Source of the DNA: Shewanella sp.
Lineage (GTDB): Bacteria > Pseudomonadota > Gammaproteobacteria > Enterobacterales > Shewanellaceae
Length of the DNA stretch: 64,000 nt
NCBI RefSeq assembly: GCF_013214165.1
Contig: NZ_JABSSM010000005.1
Location: 20,048 to 84,047, forward strand
Direction of reading: 5' to 3'
In this document: one piece after another, positions 47,164 through 55,690 of the stretch
Numbering within the stretch: position 1 is the first letter of the stretch
Layout of the letters: each line of letters opens with the position of its first letter
The notes under the pieces: generated by a model
Database searches by the model: none
Told to the model about the DNA's origin: nothing
Seen by the model: the letters and a program-made list of their open reading frames with translations, nothing else
Position numbers and translations under genes: made by a program

Positions 47164-47747
47164 CAGTAGTTACTCCTAACCGCATTGTAAGTGATCATTT
47201 CACTGTTAGGTGTGGTGACATCGATACGGATCAACTTAGTCTCCATGTTGGAGGCGTCGACATAAGTCACAGTTACAGAGACTCGATAGTTAGGGTATTC
47301 ACTGGCATAGGTATTGTCTGAATTTAACATCAGACTCCCCTCGTTTAGGCCATGATAATCATCGACATCATTAAAACTATTTCGGTTCTCGCCAGTTTCT
47401 GGGCCAAAGTCTTGTTCAAGCGTGCAATCCTCGCCGGCGGGCAAACCCAGAGCGGGTCTTGCTACTGCACCACAGGCGGGCACACCACCGTTCGAGTTAG
47501 TATGTTGATCGTAGCGTTTGCTCCAGATCTCATTGAGTAGCGAATGAGCCAGTTCAGCCGAACGCACACGGTGTAAGGTCTCGGCGGCGCGATCGGCCTG
47601 AGGGAACAGCATGCTAGTCAGCAAGACTAAGGCGATGCTGAGAACCACCATGCCGACGACGAGTTCAATAAGCGTAAAGCCGTTAGATTTATGAGCCAAG
47701 TGAGGGCCTTGCGCTGCCTTATTAAACTTAACAGGGTTAACGGCCAT
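47163..47747 (-). CDS. mshD: MshD, minor prepilin
   Basis: A 194-residue prepilin with a long leader (MAVNPVKFNKAAQGPHLAHK then SNG), cleavage before FTLIEL, a hydrophobic helix and a mature domain with a Cys pair (ACGA...EDC). It resembles PilV/GspI-type minor pilins. It overlaps the end of mshC by about 11 bases. Confidence 0.88.
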   Translation of the reverse strand: MAVNPVKFNKAAQGPHLAHKSNGFTLIELVVGMVVLSIALVLLTSMLFPQADRAAETLHRVRSAELAHSLLNEIWSKRYDQHTNSNGGVPACGAVARPALGLPAGEDCTLEQDFGPETGENRNSFNDVDDYHGLNEGSLMLNSDNTYASEYPNYRVSVTVTYVDASNMETKLIRIDVTTPNSEMITYNAVRSNY

Positions 47748-48192
47748 GGATATACCCCTGACTCTCGATATTTATGCCCAAGGTCTCATCGGCAATCACG
47801 TTAATACATGGGCCGCTACAATCCAAGCTGGCAACGCCAGACGTGTCGAAACTGAGATTAAATGTACTATTGCCACTAGCTATGAGTACTAGGCTGGCCC
47901 CACCGGCAAACCCTTGCTTAGGTTCCGATATGCTAGTGCCGGTACAAGTGGAATGATCAAAACGAAGCAGTTGATAGCCGTCGGCATCGACATCGACCCG
48001 ATAACAGCGATCTTGATTATTCATCGCCATCAGTTGAGTCTTACGTAACTCACTAATAAACTCGTCACGTAGAGTGAAGGCACTGTAACTAGAGCTGGTC
48101 ATCAGGCGTGGCAAGACGACCACAGAGAGAATGGCGATGAGTATTATGGTGGTGACTAGCTCTACCAGAGTAAAGCCCGCATTTTTTCTCAT
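47737..48192 (-). CDS. mshC: MshC, minor prepilin
   Basis: A 151-residue prepilin: leader MRKNAG, cleavage before FTLVEL, hydrophobic helix, GspH/FimT-like mature part with Cys residues (DRCYRV, STCTG, LDCSGPC). Positioned between the MshA-type genes and mshD as in the standard order. Confidence 0.88.
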   Translation of the reverse strand: MRKNAGFTLVELVTTIILIAILSVVVLPRLMTSSSYSAFTLRDEFISELRKTQLMAMNNQDRCYRVDVDADGYQLLRFDHSTCTGTSISEPKQGFAGGASLVLIASGNSTFNLSFDTSGVASLDCSGPCINVIADETLGINIESQGYIHGR

Positions 48193-48258
48193 CTATTTAC
48201 CGGAGGCTTTACCCAGAAGTTTCGCCGCTAGGCGACATTGGTCTGTAAAAAAATTAAC

Positions 48259-48789
48259 TTAGCAGTCGGTATCGACAATAACATAGCTAGGAATGGTTAT
48301 CACATCGGCGGCTTCTGACGCAGCGGTATACACTAAACGGCAATCACCATCTGACGCCTTGCCCTTGGGCACGAAGGTGATAACCGTCGCGGTAGATCGC
48401 ACCCCCCAATCCTCGGTCGTTAACGTGTCAGCAGCGGCTAACGCTTCGAAGCTCATATCCAGGGCAACCTCCAGGTTCGAAATCGTCTCGGCCTCGTCGG
48501 CAAAGCTTTTGATGTAGCCGTAGTCGAGTTCTATGCTAAATCCTGTCGCAATCTCAACATCTTGGCTACTCTCGGTCTCAACGCCATCGATGGCGGCCTT
48601 AGAGAATACCAGTGAGTTTGCCCCCTGTAGTGCCCCTTTCATGCCAGCCAGGGTCGACTGTCGAGCATCGGATTGCAGATTGATAAACTTAGGCGCTGCA
48701 GTCACAGCCAGAATACCCAAGATGATGATCACCACAACGAGCTCAATTAAGGTAAAACCCTGCTGCTTCATGGTTTTCATGGTTTTCAT
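48259..48789 (-). CDS. mshA: MshA-type major pilin, third tandem copy
   Basis: A 176-residue type IVa prepilin. The start at 48789 has a GGAG site; ATGs at 48780 and 48771 are also in frame because of a 9-base repeat (ATGAAAACC), so the leader is 5-11 residues long. Cleavage is before FTLIELVVVIIILGILAV. The first 50 mature residues match the two other copies. The C-terminal disulfide loop is Cys in GDCRLVY to the last Cys (VDTDC). It has the same overall size as the other copies, but the rest differs strongly. Confidence 0.88.
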   Translation of the reverse strand: MKTMKTMKQQGFTLIELVVVIIILGILAVTAAPKFINLQSDARQSTLAGMKGALQGANSLVFSKAAIDGVETESSQDVEIATGFSIELDYGYIKSFADEAETISNLEVALDMSFEALAAADTLTTEDWGVRSTATVITFVPKGKASDGDCRLVYTAASEAADVITIPSYVIVDTDC

Positions 48790-48827
48790 GGCGTTTACAC
48801 TCCGATCATCACACATTTATGGAAATT

Positions 48828-48847
48828 GAGTTAACTTAAGTTAACTC
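48828..48847. repeat. 20-bp perfect palindrome between pilin genes
   Basis: GAGTTAACTTAAGTTAACTC, self-complementary, lies between the second and third mshA copies. It could be a protein-binding site or a weak transcript hairpin. Confidence 0.7.
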
Positions 48848-48865
48848 GCACCGTTTTCACAACCA

Positions 48866-49387
48866 TTAACAATCAAAATTACGGACTATATATTCAGGCG
48901 TCTCTGTGGTCGATTGTGCCGGGATATATTCCAGATAACATCTGTTGCCGCTTACTGTATTGCCGAATCGAGCCGAGCCGGCTTGATAAATAGCTGCAGA
49001 TTTGGCCCCATCGTCCCCTTCGTCTATGTACCAGTCTGCGGTATCAGTTTCATCATCGCTGATATTCAGATCCATGGCATTGCTCAGCTCATCGGCTGTT
49101 GATTGCAGGAAACCATAGTTAGTCAGTGCAGGATTTGTTGTGCCTATATTGACAGAACCGGTCGTTGACGCATCGGCCGAGCCTTTCTGTTCTTCTGCAG
49201 ATATCGCCGCTTTAGAAAAAACCAGCGAATTTGCCCCTTGCAGCGCCCCCTTCATTCCATCTAGCGTCGACTTTTTAGCATCACTTTGCAGATTGATAAA
49301 TTTGGGCGCGGCCGTAACGGCCAGAATGCCCAAGATGATGATAACCACGACTAGCTCTATTAAGGTGAAACCATTTTGCTTATTCAT
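48866..49387 (-). CDS. mshA: MshA-type major pilin, second tandem copy
   Basis: A 173-residue prepilin starting MNKQNG with cleavage before FTLIELVVVIIILGILAV. The N-terminal helix is identical to the first copy at the protein level but differs at many third codon positions. The C-terminal loop cysteines are NRCYLEY and RNFDC. It may be the main subunit or an alternative one; there is a 30-base gap to the first copy. Confidence 0.92.
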   Translation of the reverse strand: MNKQNGFTLIELVVVIIILGILAVTAAPKFINLQSDAKKSTLDGMKGALQGANSLVFSKAAISAEEQKGSADASTTGSVNIGTTNPALTNYGFLQSTADELSNAMDLNISDDETDTADWYIDEGDDGAKSAAIYQAGSARFGNTVSGNRCYLEYIPAQSTTETPEYIVRNFDC

Positions 49388-49417
49388 TCGATAATCCGAT
49401 TTTTAATCATTAACTAA

Positions 49418-49963
49418 TTAACAGCTTGATGCAGTAGGCATGCTTGAAAATACCGGCACAGCGCCATTTGGCGCCGACTCGGTATACGTGAAGCGACACT
49501 CTGTCGGCGCGCCTGTCTGCCATATTGTTGCCACGCCAGAGTCTACAAAAATGATCCAATCGGCACCGTTATTGGTATCTAAGGTATTATCCGTAGCTGA
49601 CGTGCCCACATTGAAGCTAACATCTATCGCATTTTCGAGTTCTGCCTGTAACCCTTGCAGGTAGCCGAAGTTAGTTTTGGCCTTGGTGCCGGTGCCGATG
49701 TCGACCCCGCCTTTTACCGAGTCAGCCACTTCAGCATCACCCGTCCAATATCCTTTAACCCGCTTCTCCTCACCTTCTATCGCGGCTCTGGCATACACTA
49801 ATCCGTTGCCGCCTTGTATGGCCCCCTTCATTCCTTGTAGTGCTGACTCACGCGCATCCGACTGCAGGTTGATAAACTTAGGTGCCGCGGTGACGGCCAG
49901 AATACCAAGAATGATAATAACGACCACTAATTCAATTAGGGTGAAACCATTTTGTTTGTTCAT
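49418..49963 (-). CDS. mshA: MshA-type major pilin, first tandem copy
   Basis: A 181-residue prepilin with leader MNKQNG, cleavage before FTLIELVVVIIILGILAV, then APKFINLQSDARE. The globular part carries the loop cysteines (TECRFTY and the final TASSC). It is the first pilin after mshB and so sits where mshA usually is; a 130-base gap before it may hold its own promoter. Confidence 0.93.
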   Translation of the reverse strand: MNKQNGFTLIELVVVIIILGILAVTAAPKFINLQSDARESALQGMKGAIQGGNGLVYARAAIEGEEKRVKGYWTGDAEVADSVKGGVDIGTGTKAKTNFGYLQGLQAELENAIDVSFNVGTSATDNTLDTNNGADWIIFVDSGVATIWQTGAPTECRFTYTESAPNGAVPVFSSMPTASSC

Positions 49964-50093
49964 GTATTAATGCCTTGCTTAACTTAAATTAAATTAGCAT
50001 CGTTCCAAGTATCCTTACGAGTCACAATATAAAGTATATACTAGGCTGATAACGTCTCTAAGTATTCAACTAGAGACTCGCCATACCCTTGAC

Positions 50094-50711
50094 CTAGTTA
50101 GTGAAACTAACCACGGTCCCGGTGCCAGGATTATAAGTAATTCCTTTACCTACACTTAAACTAGGGGCTGGAGAAGCAACCCCGGTATTTTGATCTAATG
50201 TTAATGACGCCACCTGATGATACAAACATGAGTCAATGCCGTTAACGGTATCGCCATTAAGATCGGTAGCGCTACCGCCTTCCCCCTCTAATACACGTAC
50301 TGTGTATCTCTGGTTGCGCGCGTCTTCTGTATAAAGCACATTGCGTGGAGCACTCTGTAATACCGAGCGAAACACCTGTTGGCAATGGCTATCACTCATA
50401 GCCGTGACATCTGTGCCATTACCAAAGTCTACATTTCCGGTAGGAAAACCAAAACGTACATCCAGTGACACTTTTGTTCCATCTAAGACAACCGAATCAT
50501 TGTTGCGGCCATCGACTTCCCACTGTGCGCGAACAAAACCGACCGCGGTAGCCAGACCACCAGCAACACCATCTAAACTGGCATCTTGTGCGTCATCGGT
50601 GACATTAAGAAAACGTGGGATAGCGGTTGCGGCAAGCAAGCCCAAGATCACAATCACGATCACCAGTTCTATTAAAGAGAAACCTTGCTGACGGCGGCTA
50701 GAGTTAGGCAT
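50094..50711 (-). CDS. mshB: MshB, pilin-like protein
   Basis: A 205-residue prepilin: leader MPNSSRRQQG, cleavage before FSLIELVIVIVILGLLAATAIPRF. The mature part has a Cys pair (SHCQQV, DSCLYH). It is the first of the pilin genes and less conserved than MshA, as known for MshB. Confidence 0.9.
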   Translation of the reverse strand: MPNSSRRQQGFSLIELVIVIVILGLLAATAIPRFLNVTDDAQDASLDGVAGGLATAVGFVRAQWEVDGRNNDSVVLDGTKVSLDVRFGFPTGNVDFGNGTDVTAMSDSHCQQVFRSVLQSAPRNVLYTEDARNQRYTVRVLEGEGGSATDLNGDTVNGIDSCLYHQVASLTLDQNTGVASPAPSLSVGKGITYNPGTGTVVSFTN

Positions 50712-50848
50712 AGTTCGACCTTATATTATATTGAGCTTTCATTTTTATTTTCAATCGGCTTATTCATATAAGCCCATAGCATCTTCTATAATTCTAGCAG
50801 TCGATAGTATTTTAATGGCCTAGAATAACGTCAATATTTTAACGGTTT

Positions 50849-51364
50849 TTACTCATTAGTCAAAAGTATTACTCGCCCGGAGGTCAGGTGATAGCGAATA
50901 TGGTCGTTATTTCTAGCAAAATAGTCACAAGTGACTCCCTCGCGGCCGACTGAGGATAGAATTTGTTGCGCCTCAGGTTTTGTCCCTAACAAGTGGTACC
51001 AGAGACGTTCACATCCGGCTGAATTTAACTTGTCAGGCATGGGCCAGCCGCTCTCGTTAATGCTAACAAGATGCCTATCCGATGCCTCTTGATTGGCACT
51101 AGTACCGCTATGGATAGAAACGTTGGCATCCCAATCTAACATCATCTGCTTGGGGCGACCTTCGGCTAACCATTGAGCCTTAATCATATTCAAAACATTG
51201 AGCAAACGGCTATGCTCGAGTCGGAGTCCCTGAGCAGAGATATTATCCAGGGTCGAAAAGTATCTCGTCCCCAAGACCCCTAGCACGCTGAGTAGCAACA
51301 GGATAGCGACCATGTTGCCAAATAGCTTCAATAGCTCTCCATCGGCTTTCTGCTGGCTGAGCAT
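50849..51364 (-). CDS. mshF: MshF
   Basis: A 171-residue protein with one N-terminal hydrophobic helix (about 17-32) and a periplasmic domain with two Cys (AGCERLWYH, VTCDYFAR). It is assigned by its place between mshG and mshB; MshF proteins vary in sequence and their function is not settled. Confidence 0.8.
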   Translation of the reverse strand: MLSQQKADGELLKLFGNMVAILLLLSVLGVLGTRYFSTLDNISAQGLRLEHSRLLNVLNMIKAQWLAEGRPKQMMLDWDANVSIHSGTSANQEASDRHLVSINESGWPMPDKLNSAGCERLWYHLLGTKPEAQQILSSVGREGVTCDYFARNNDHIRYHLTSGRVILLTNE

Positions 51365-51442
51365 TAATAGATTCCTACTTTATCCAGACATTCATCTTGT
51401 TTCATCTCGTTCCCACCATATGGCTAGGTAAATACCTGCTTC

Positions 51443-51470
51443 TTTAACCTTTAACCTTTAACCTTTAACC
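51443..51470. repeat. Four heptamer repeats at the mshG stop codon
   Basis: TTTAACC repeated four times. The mshG stop codon (51458) lies inside, so unit gain or loss would keep a stop within a few codons in every frame. Confidence 0.88.
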
Positions 51471-52672
51471 ACGTTGAGCATATCCCACATGGGAAGGTAA
51501 ATACCCAGCGCCAGGATCAAGACGATGCCCGCGACGAAGCCAATTAAGATAGGCTCGAGTTTGGCGGTGAGATTTTTAAGATCGTAATCCACTTCGCCCT
51601 CGTAAAAATCGGCGGCGTCGTTGAGCAACTGGTCTATCTGACCGGTTTCTTCGCCGACGGCCACCATCTGTAACACTAGTGGTGTGAACAGCTGGCTGTT
51701 ATTGGATACCCTTAACATGGATTCACCGGCTTCTATGCCCCGGCGCATGGCGACGATTCGATCGTGCATGTAGGCGTTATCGACGGCATCGGCTACCAGA
51801 CTTAACGCCTGCGTCATAGGGACTCCGGCACTCAGCATCATGGAAAAACTCCGGCAGTACCTAGATAAAGTCGAGCGCTCGATGATGCTACCTACGGCGG
51901 GAATATGTAGCTTCCACTTATCCCATTGCTTCTCACCTTTCTCAGAATTGTGCCAGTAGCGAATGCCGATATAGGTCCCTATAGCACCCACCAGCATGGC
52001 CGGCCAATAGTTGACAAATAGGCTAGAGGTACCGATTAATAGCTTAGTGGCCCAGGGTAATTCGGCACCGAAACGAGAAAACATATCGGCAAATTTAGGG
52101 ATCACCATGATGTTCAGGATCACCATGGCTATGGTGATGGCAATCAAGACAAACGTCGGATAGCGCATCGCGGCCTTAATCCGGCGTCGGGTCTCCTGCT
52201 CGCGTTCGATATAACCCGCTAACTGCATAAAAGCATCTTCGAGTTTACCTGTGTTCTCTCCCACATGAACCATGGAAACGAACAGCGAATCGAACACATC
52301 CTGATGATGATTCATTGCCGATGACAAGGGACGCCCGGCGGTTAGCTGCTCGGAAATATCATCGAGAGCATCACGCATACGTTGCGAATGTGTCGTTTCA
52401 GACAGGCCAGCGATGGCACGCAAGATAGGGATGCCGGAACGAGTCAATGAATACATCTGCCGGCTAAAAATCTGTAGTTCCGAGAGACTAACCTTGGCTT
52501 TGAACAGGCTTGCCAGAGAGAAGTCTTGCCTCTCCTTAGCCTCAATGAGCTCTAATGGAATAACCCCACGAGACATGAGCTGATCTGCCGCCGCACTCTC
52601 GGAGGCAGCATCGACCACACCTGTAACTTGCTGTCCGCTGGCATCACGGCCGCGGTATTTATAGACTGCCAT
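51458..52672 (-). CDS. mshG: MshG, inner-membrane platform protein
   Basis: A 404-residue GspF/PilC-family protein with two homologous halves, each with a cytoplasmic domain (FSRQMYSLTRSGIPILRAIAGL and SMMLSAGVPMTQALSLVADAV) and membrane helices. It forms the membrane platform on which the pilus is assembled. The stop lies in a heptamer repeat; upstream is a repeat shared with the mshE end. Confidence 0.95.
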   Translation of the reverse strand: MAVYKYRGRDASGQQVTGVVDAASESAAADQLMSRGVIPLELIEAKERQDFSLASLFKAKVSLSELQIFSRQMYSLTRSGIPILRAIAGLSETTHSQRMRDALDDISEQLTAGRPLSSAMNHHQDVFDSLFVSMVHVGENTGKLEDAFMQLAGYIEREQETRRRIKAAMRYPTFVLIAITIAMVILNIMVIPKFADMFSRFGAELPWATKLLIGTSSLFVNYWPAMLVGAIGTYIGIRYWHNSEKGEKQWDKWKLHIPAVGSIIERSTLSRYCRSFSMMLSAGVPMTQALSLVADAVDNAYMHDRIVAMRRGIEAGESMLRVSNNSQLFTPLVLQMVAVGEETGQIDQLLNDAADFYEGEVDYDLKNLTAKLEPILIGFVAGIVLILALGIYLPMWDMLNVVKG

Positions 52673-52677
52673 TAATT

Positions 52678-52765
52678 ATCATCATGCTATCTCTTACATT
52701 CACTATCGATAAAAATGCCACATAATTTGTCATCATACTCATCTCATACATTCACTAGTGATTCA
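52678..52765. repeat. About 52-bp direct duplication at the mshE/mshG junction
   Basis: TCATCAT...CATTCACTA occurs at 52679-52705 and 52730-52757 (offset 51-52 with one indel). The right copy includes the mshE stop; the left copy lies just before the mshG start. Confidence 0.75.
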
Positions 52766-54500
52766 ACATGTCGGCGGACAATGTAATGTGGGACTCGGTC
52801 ATATCTTCGACTAACTTGGCCACCTCTTCGATGGTCGTCATCCCCTCAGCCAGGTATTTAAGTGCAGATTCAGCTAAGGGAGTGAAATTTGGACTCTGTT
52901 TCGCCGCATTGGCAAAATCTTGTGGATTACCCGATCTCATGGCTTCTACCATAGACTCATCTAATTCCAGCAGCTCAAACACACCGATACGGCCACGATA
53001 ACCACTGCCATTACAGCTTTGGCAACCTGAGCCAATTTTGAATCTAGCCTGTGAGAGATCCAGCTGACTGACCGAGTTTAACCAGACTGTGTCTTGGGCG
53101 GTTAATTGATAATCACCGGAGCAATTCTGACAGACTCGCCTCACCAGCCTCTGAGCAATAATGACTCTTAGCGCACTCGCTACTAGGTAACTCGCAGCTC
53201 CCATATCCAACAAACGTAATGCACTGGTTACCGCGTCATTGGTATGCAAGGTCGACAACACGAAGTGACCGGTTAAGGCGCCTCGAAGACCAATTTCAAC
53301 CGTTTCTTGATCTCGCATCTCACCCACCATGATAATATCGGGATCTTGACGTAGCGTGCTGCGCAATACATGGGAGAAATCTAAGCCAATTTTATGGTTG
53401 ACCTGAACTTGGTTAATACGCGGCAACTGATATTCAACCGGATCTTCTACCGTGATAATTTTTCTGTCGGCGGTATTGAGCTCACTCAAGATGCCGTACA
53501 GTGTTGTGGTCTTACCGCTACCCGTCGGCCCGGTCACCAATAACATACCGTGTGGGCGCTTAATCTGCTTACGAATACGCGCCAAGATTTCCGGCGGCAT
53601 ACCCGTTTCATTAAGAGTCAGCAAGCCAGCAGATTGATCCAGCAGACGCATCACCACAGATTCACCATGGTATATAGGCATGGTCGACATACGCACATCG
53701 ATTTTATGCCCTTTAATTTCCATATGAAAACGGCCATCCTGTGGCAGGCGCTTCTCGGAGATATCCAGGCCCGCCATCAGTTTTAACCTCAATACTAGAG
53801 CCGCGGAAATACTGGCTTCAGGCAAAATATTCTCATGTAGCTGACCATCGATACGCTGCCTGATGCGTAGCACCTTATCGCCTGGCTCGATATGGATATC
53901 CGAGGCACGCATCTGCACCGCATCTTCGAAGATGGACTGCAGTAGCCTGACGACTGTGGTTTCGTTGTCGCTGTCACCCTCGGTGAGGCTGGCAAGATCG
54001 AACATGTCATCGGCGGCATATTCCTCTTCGAGCTTACCCGCGATCTGTGCGATCTCATCGGTACGCCGGTAGAGATTATCGAAGGCGTCCAACAGCTGAT
54101 TCTCGGTCACCACGGCAATCTTCAATGACTTAGGCAGTAACTGCACCTCGAGGTTATCCATGGCCTGCAAGTCGGCCGGATCGCTCATGGCAACCAAGAC
54201 ACTATCGCCATTATCTTCGACGACCAGGGCACGGTAACGTCTCGCTTGAACTTCTGGCAGCAAGTTGACCACTTCATTGGAAATGGGGCGTTTACTGATA
54301 TCGATAAATGGAATATTCAGCTGTTGGGAGAGAAATCGTAGCAGTTGCTCTTCAGTGATAGAGTGAAGATCGATCAGCGTGCGGCCCAATTTTTTGCCAC
54401 TGGTCCTCTGCTCGGCTAACGCTTCAAGTAGCTGAGCCTCACCTATGATCTGTTCCTGAACCAGGAGATCACCCAGACGCATCTTTAACTTCGGTTTCAC
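52755..54500 (-). CDS. mshE: MshE, c-di-GMP-responsive pilus extension ATPase
   Basis: A 581-residue GspE/PilB-family ATPase. The N-terminal MshEN domain has both c-di-GMP motifs: RLGDLLVQEQII (about residue 7) and KLGRTLIDLHSITEEQLL (about 36). The ATPase half has Walker A GPTGSGKTTTLYG (about 329), the Asp box, Walker B and a four-Cys zinc site (CQNC...CQSC). It polymerises MSHA pili; c-di-GMP binding is known to control the Vibrio cholerae homologue. It overlaps mshN by four bases. Confidence 0.97.
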   Translation of the reverse strand: MKPKLKMRLGDLLVQEQIIGEAQLLEALAEQRTSGKKLGRTLIDLHSITEEQLLRFLSQQLNIPFIDISKRPISNEVVNLLPEVQARRYRALVVEDNGDSVLVAMSDPADLQAMDNLEVQLLPKSLKIAVVTENQLLDAFDNLYRRTDEIAQIAGKLEEEYAADDMFDLASLTEGDSDNETTVVRLLQSIFEDAVQMRASDIHIEPGDKVLRIRQRIDGQLHENILPEASISAALVLRLKLMAGLDISEKRLPQDGRFHMEIKGHKIDVRMSTMPIYHGESVVMRLLDQSAGLLTLNETGMPPEILARIRKQIKRPHGMLLVTGPTGSGKTTTLYGILSELNTADRKIITVEDPVEYQLPRINQVQVNHKIGLDFSHVLRSTLRQDPDIIMVGEMRDQETVEIGLRGALTGHFVLSTLHTNDAVTSALRLLDMGAASYLVASALRVIIAQRLVRRVCQNCSGDYQLTAQDTVWLNSVSQLDLSQARFKIGSGCQSCNGSGYRGRIGVFELLELDESMVEAMRSGNPQDFANAAKQSPNFTPLAESALKYLAEGMTTIEEVAKLVEDMTESHITLSADMLNH

Positions 54501-55690
54501 TCGCTCTCTCCTAACTGGACTAGTCTGTTTTCAATATATTCGCTCGCCTGCTTAGATAAGCCGTCTGCTGACAAGGCTTGTATGTAAGCCTGCTTGGCTG
54601 AGTCATATTCCAATTGTGAATCTAGGGCATAAGCCAGCCCCATCCACCATCTAGCCTGTTCAGGGTCCAAACGTAATAATTTACGGTAGCTTGCTTCGGC
54701 CAATTGATAGTTATCGCTCTTCTGTGCCAAGCTAGATTGTAGGGTCCATTTCTGCCTGGCCAGCTGGCTTGCGTCTGGGATCTGCTCCAGACTGGACATG
54801 GCCGATTGAATATCACCGGAGGCTTGCTGTACTCTGGCGAGCAAGAAGGGGTAATCGTATTCTTCGGGAAAAAGAGCCGTGCCTTTTATCAGAATATCAC
54901 TGGCTGAGTCGAGACGACCCTGACCATAATAAAGAGCCGCGAGTTTTCGTCTCGCCTTATGCATCACAGGGGCTAACGCCAATACTTCGCTGTAGTAGAC
55001 GATGGCATCACTGAGTAATCCCTGGTTCTCGGCCTCTGTTGCCAGTCGATACCTTCTCAGAGCGAGCTGTTCATTGGACAGTTTCACCTCAGTTATCGTC
55101 ATCGAACTGGGCTTAACTGCAACAGGCGTGACTACGACAGGTGTAGACTCTGCAGGGGGTTCAGGCTCAATAGCAGGCGCAGTTATATTCTCTGCAGCGG
55201 CAGTTATCACTCGTTTTACATCACTATCGACCACGTTAAGATGTGCTGATGAAGGCTGTTCAGATACCGGTAGAGAAGATGCCGAGCCATCGACGGATGT
55301 GATCGCTTGAGCTTTAGCTGATTCAGTCTTAACGGCGCTAAAGGACACCTTAGCCATGCTTGCCTCTGCCATTGAAGGTGAAGGTCTAGCAAGCGCTAGG
55401 GCGTTAACCTCTGGTTCTCTAGTGTTAACTGCAGTGGCTGTAACGCCGACGACATTCGATAACGGACTCGAAGCAGAAGAAGCCGATGACAGCCGCGGTG
55501 TGTTCGACAAGGCTTGCCAGCTATACGCTATGCCGCATAACAGTAACACGGAGACAATCGCCAGCAATATCCAAGGTAGCTTGGGGGCAGACTTAGCCTG
55601 ATATTGTACCGGAGCAACATTTAGATTTTCCAGATCATGGGATTGTTGACGTTTATCCAGATCTTTAAGCATAGAATTTATCACGCTCAT
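54497..55690 (-). CDS. mshN: MshN, TPR assembly protein
   Basis: A 397-residue protein with one membrane helix (about 36-58), a long low-complexity Ala/Ser/Pro/Val-rich periplasmic linker (about 70-210) and four or so tetratricopeptide repeats (about 210-395). It probably helps build the secretin. It overlaps mshM and mshE by four bases each. Confidence 0.88.
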   Translation of the reverse strand: MSVINSMLKDLDKRQQSHDLENLNVAPVQYQAKSAPKLPWILLAIVSVLLLCGIAYSWQALSNTPRLSSASSASSPLSNVVGVTATAVNTREPEVNALALARPSPSMAEASMAKVSFSAVKTESAKAQAITSVDGSASSLPVSEQPSSAHLNVVDSDVKRVITAAAENITAPAIEPEPPAESTPVVVTPVAVKPSSMTITEVKLSNEQLALRRYRLATEAENQGLLSDAIVYYSEVLALAPVMHKARRKLAALYYGQGRLDSASDILIKGTALFPEEYDYPFLLARVQQASGDIQSAMSSLEQIPDASQLARQKWTLQSSLAQKSDNYQLAEASYRKLLRLDPEQARWWMGLAYALDSQLEYDSAKQAYIQALSADGLSKQASEYIENRLVQLGESE

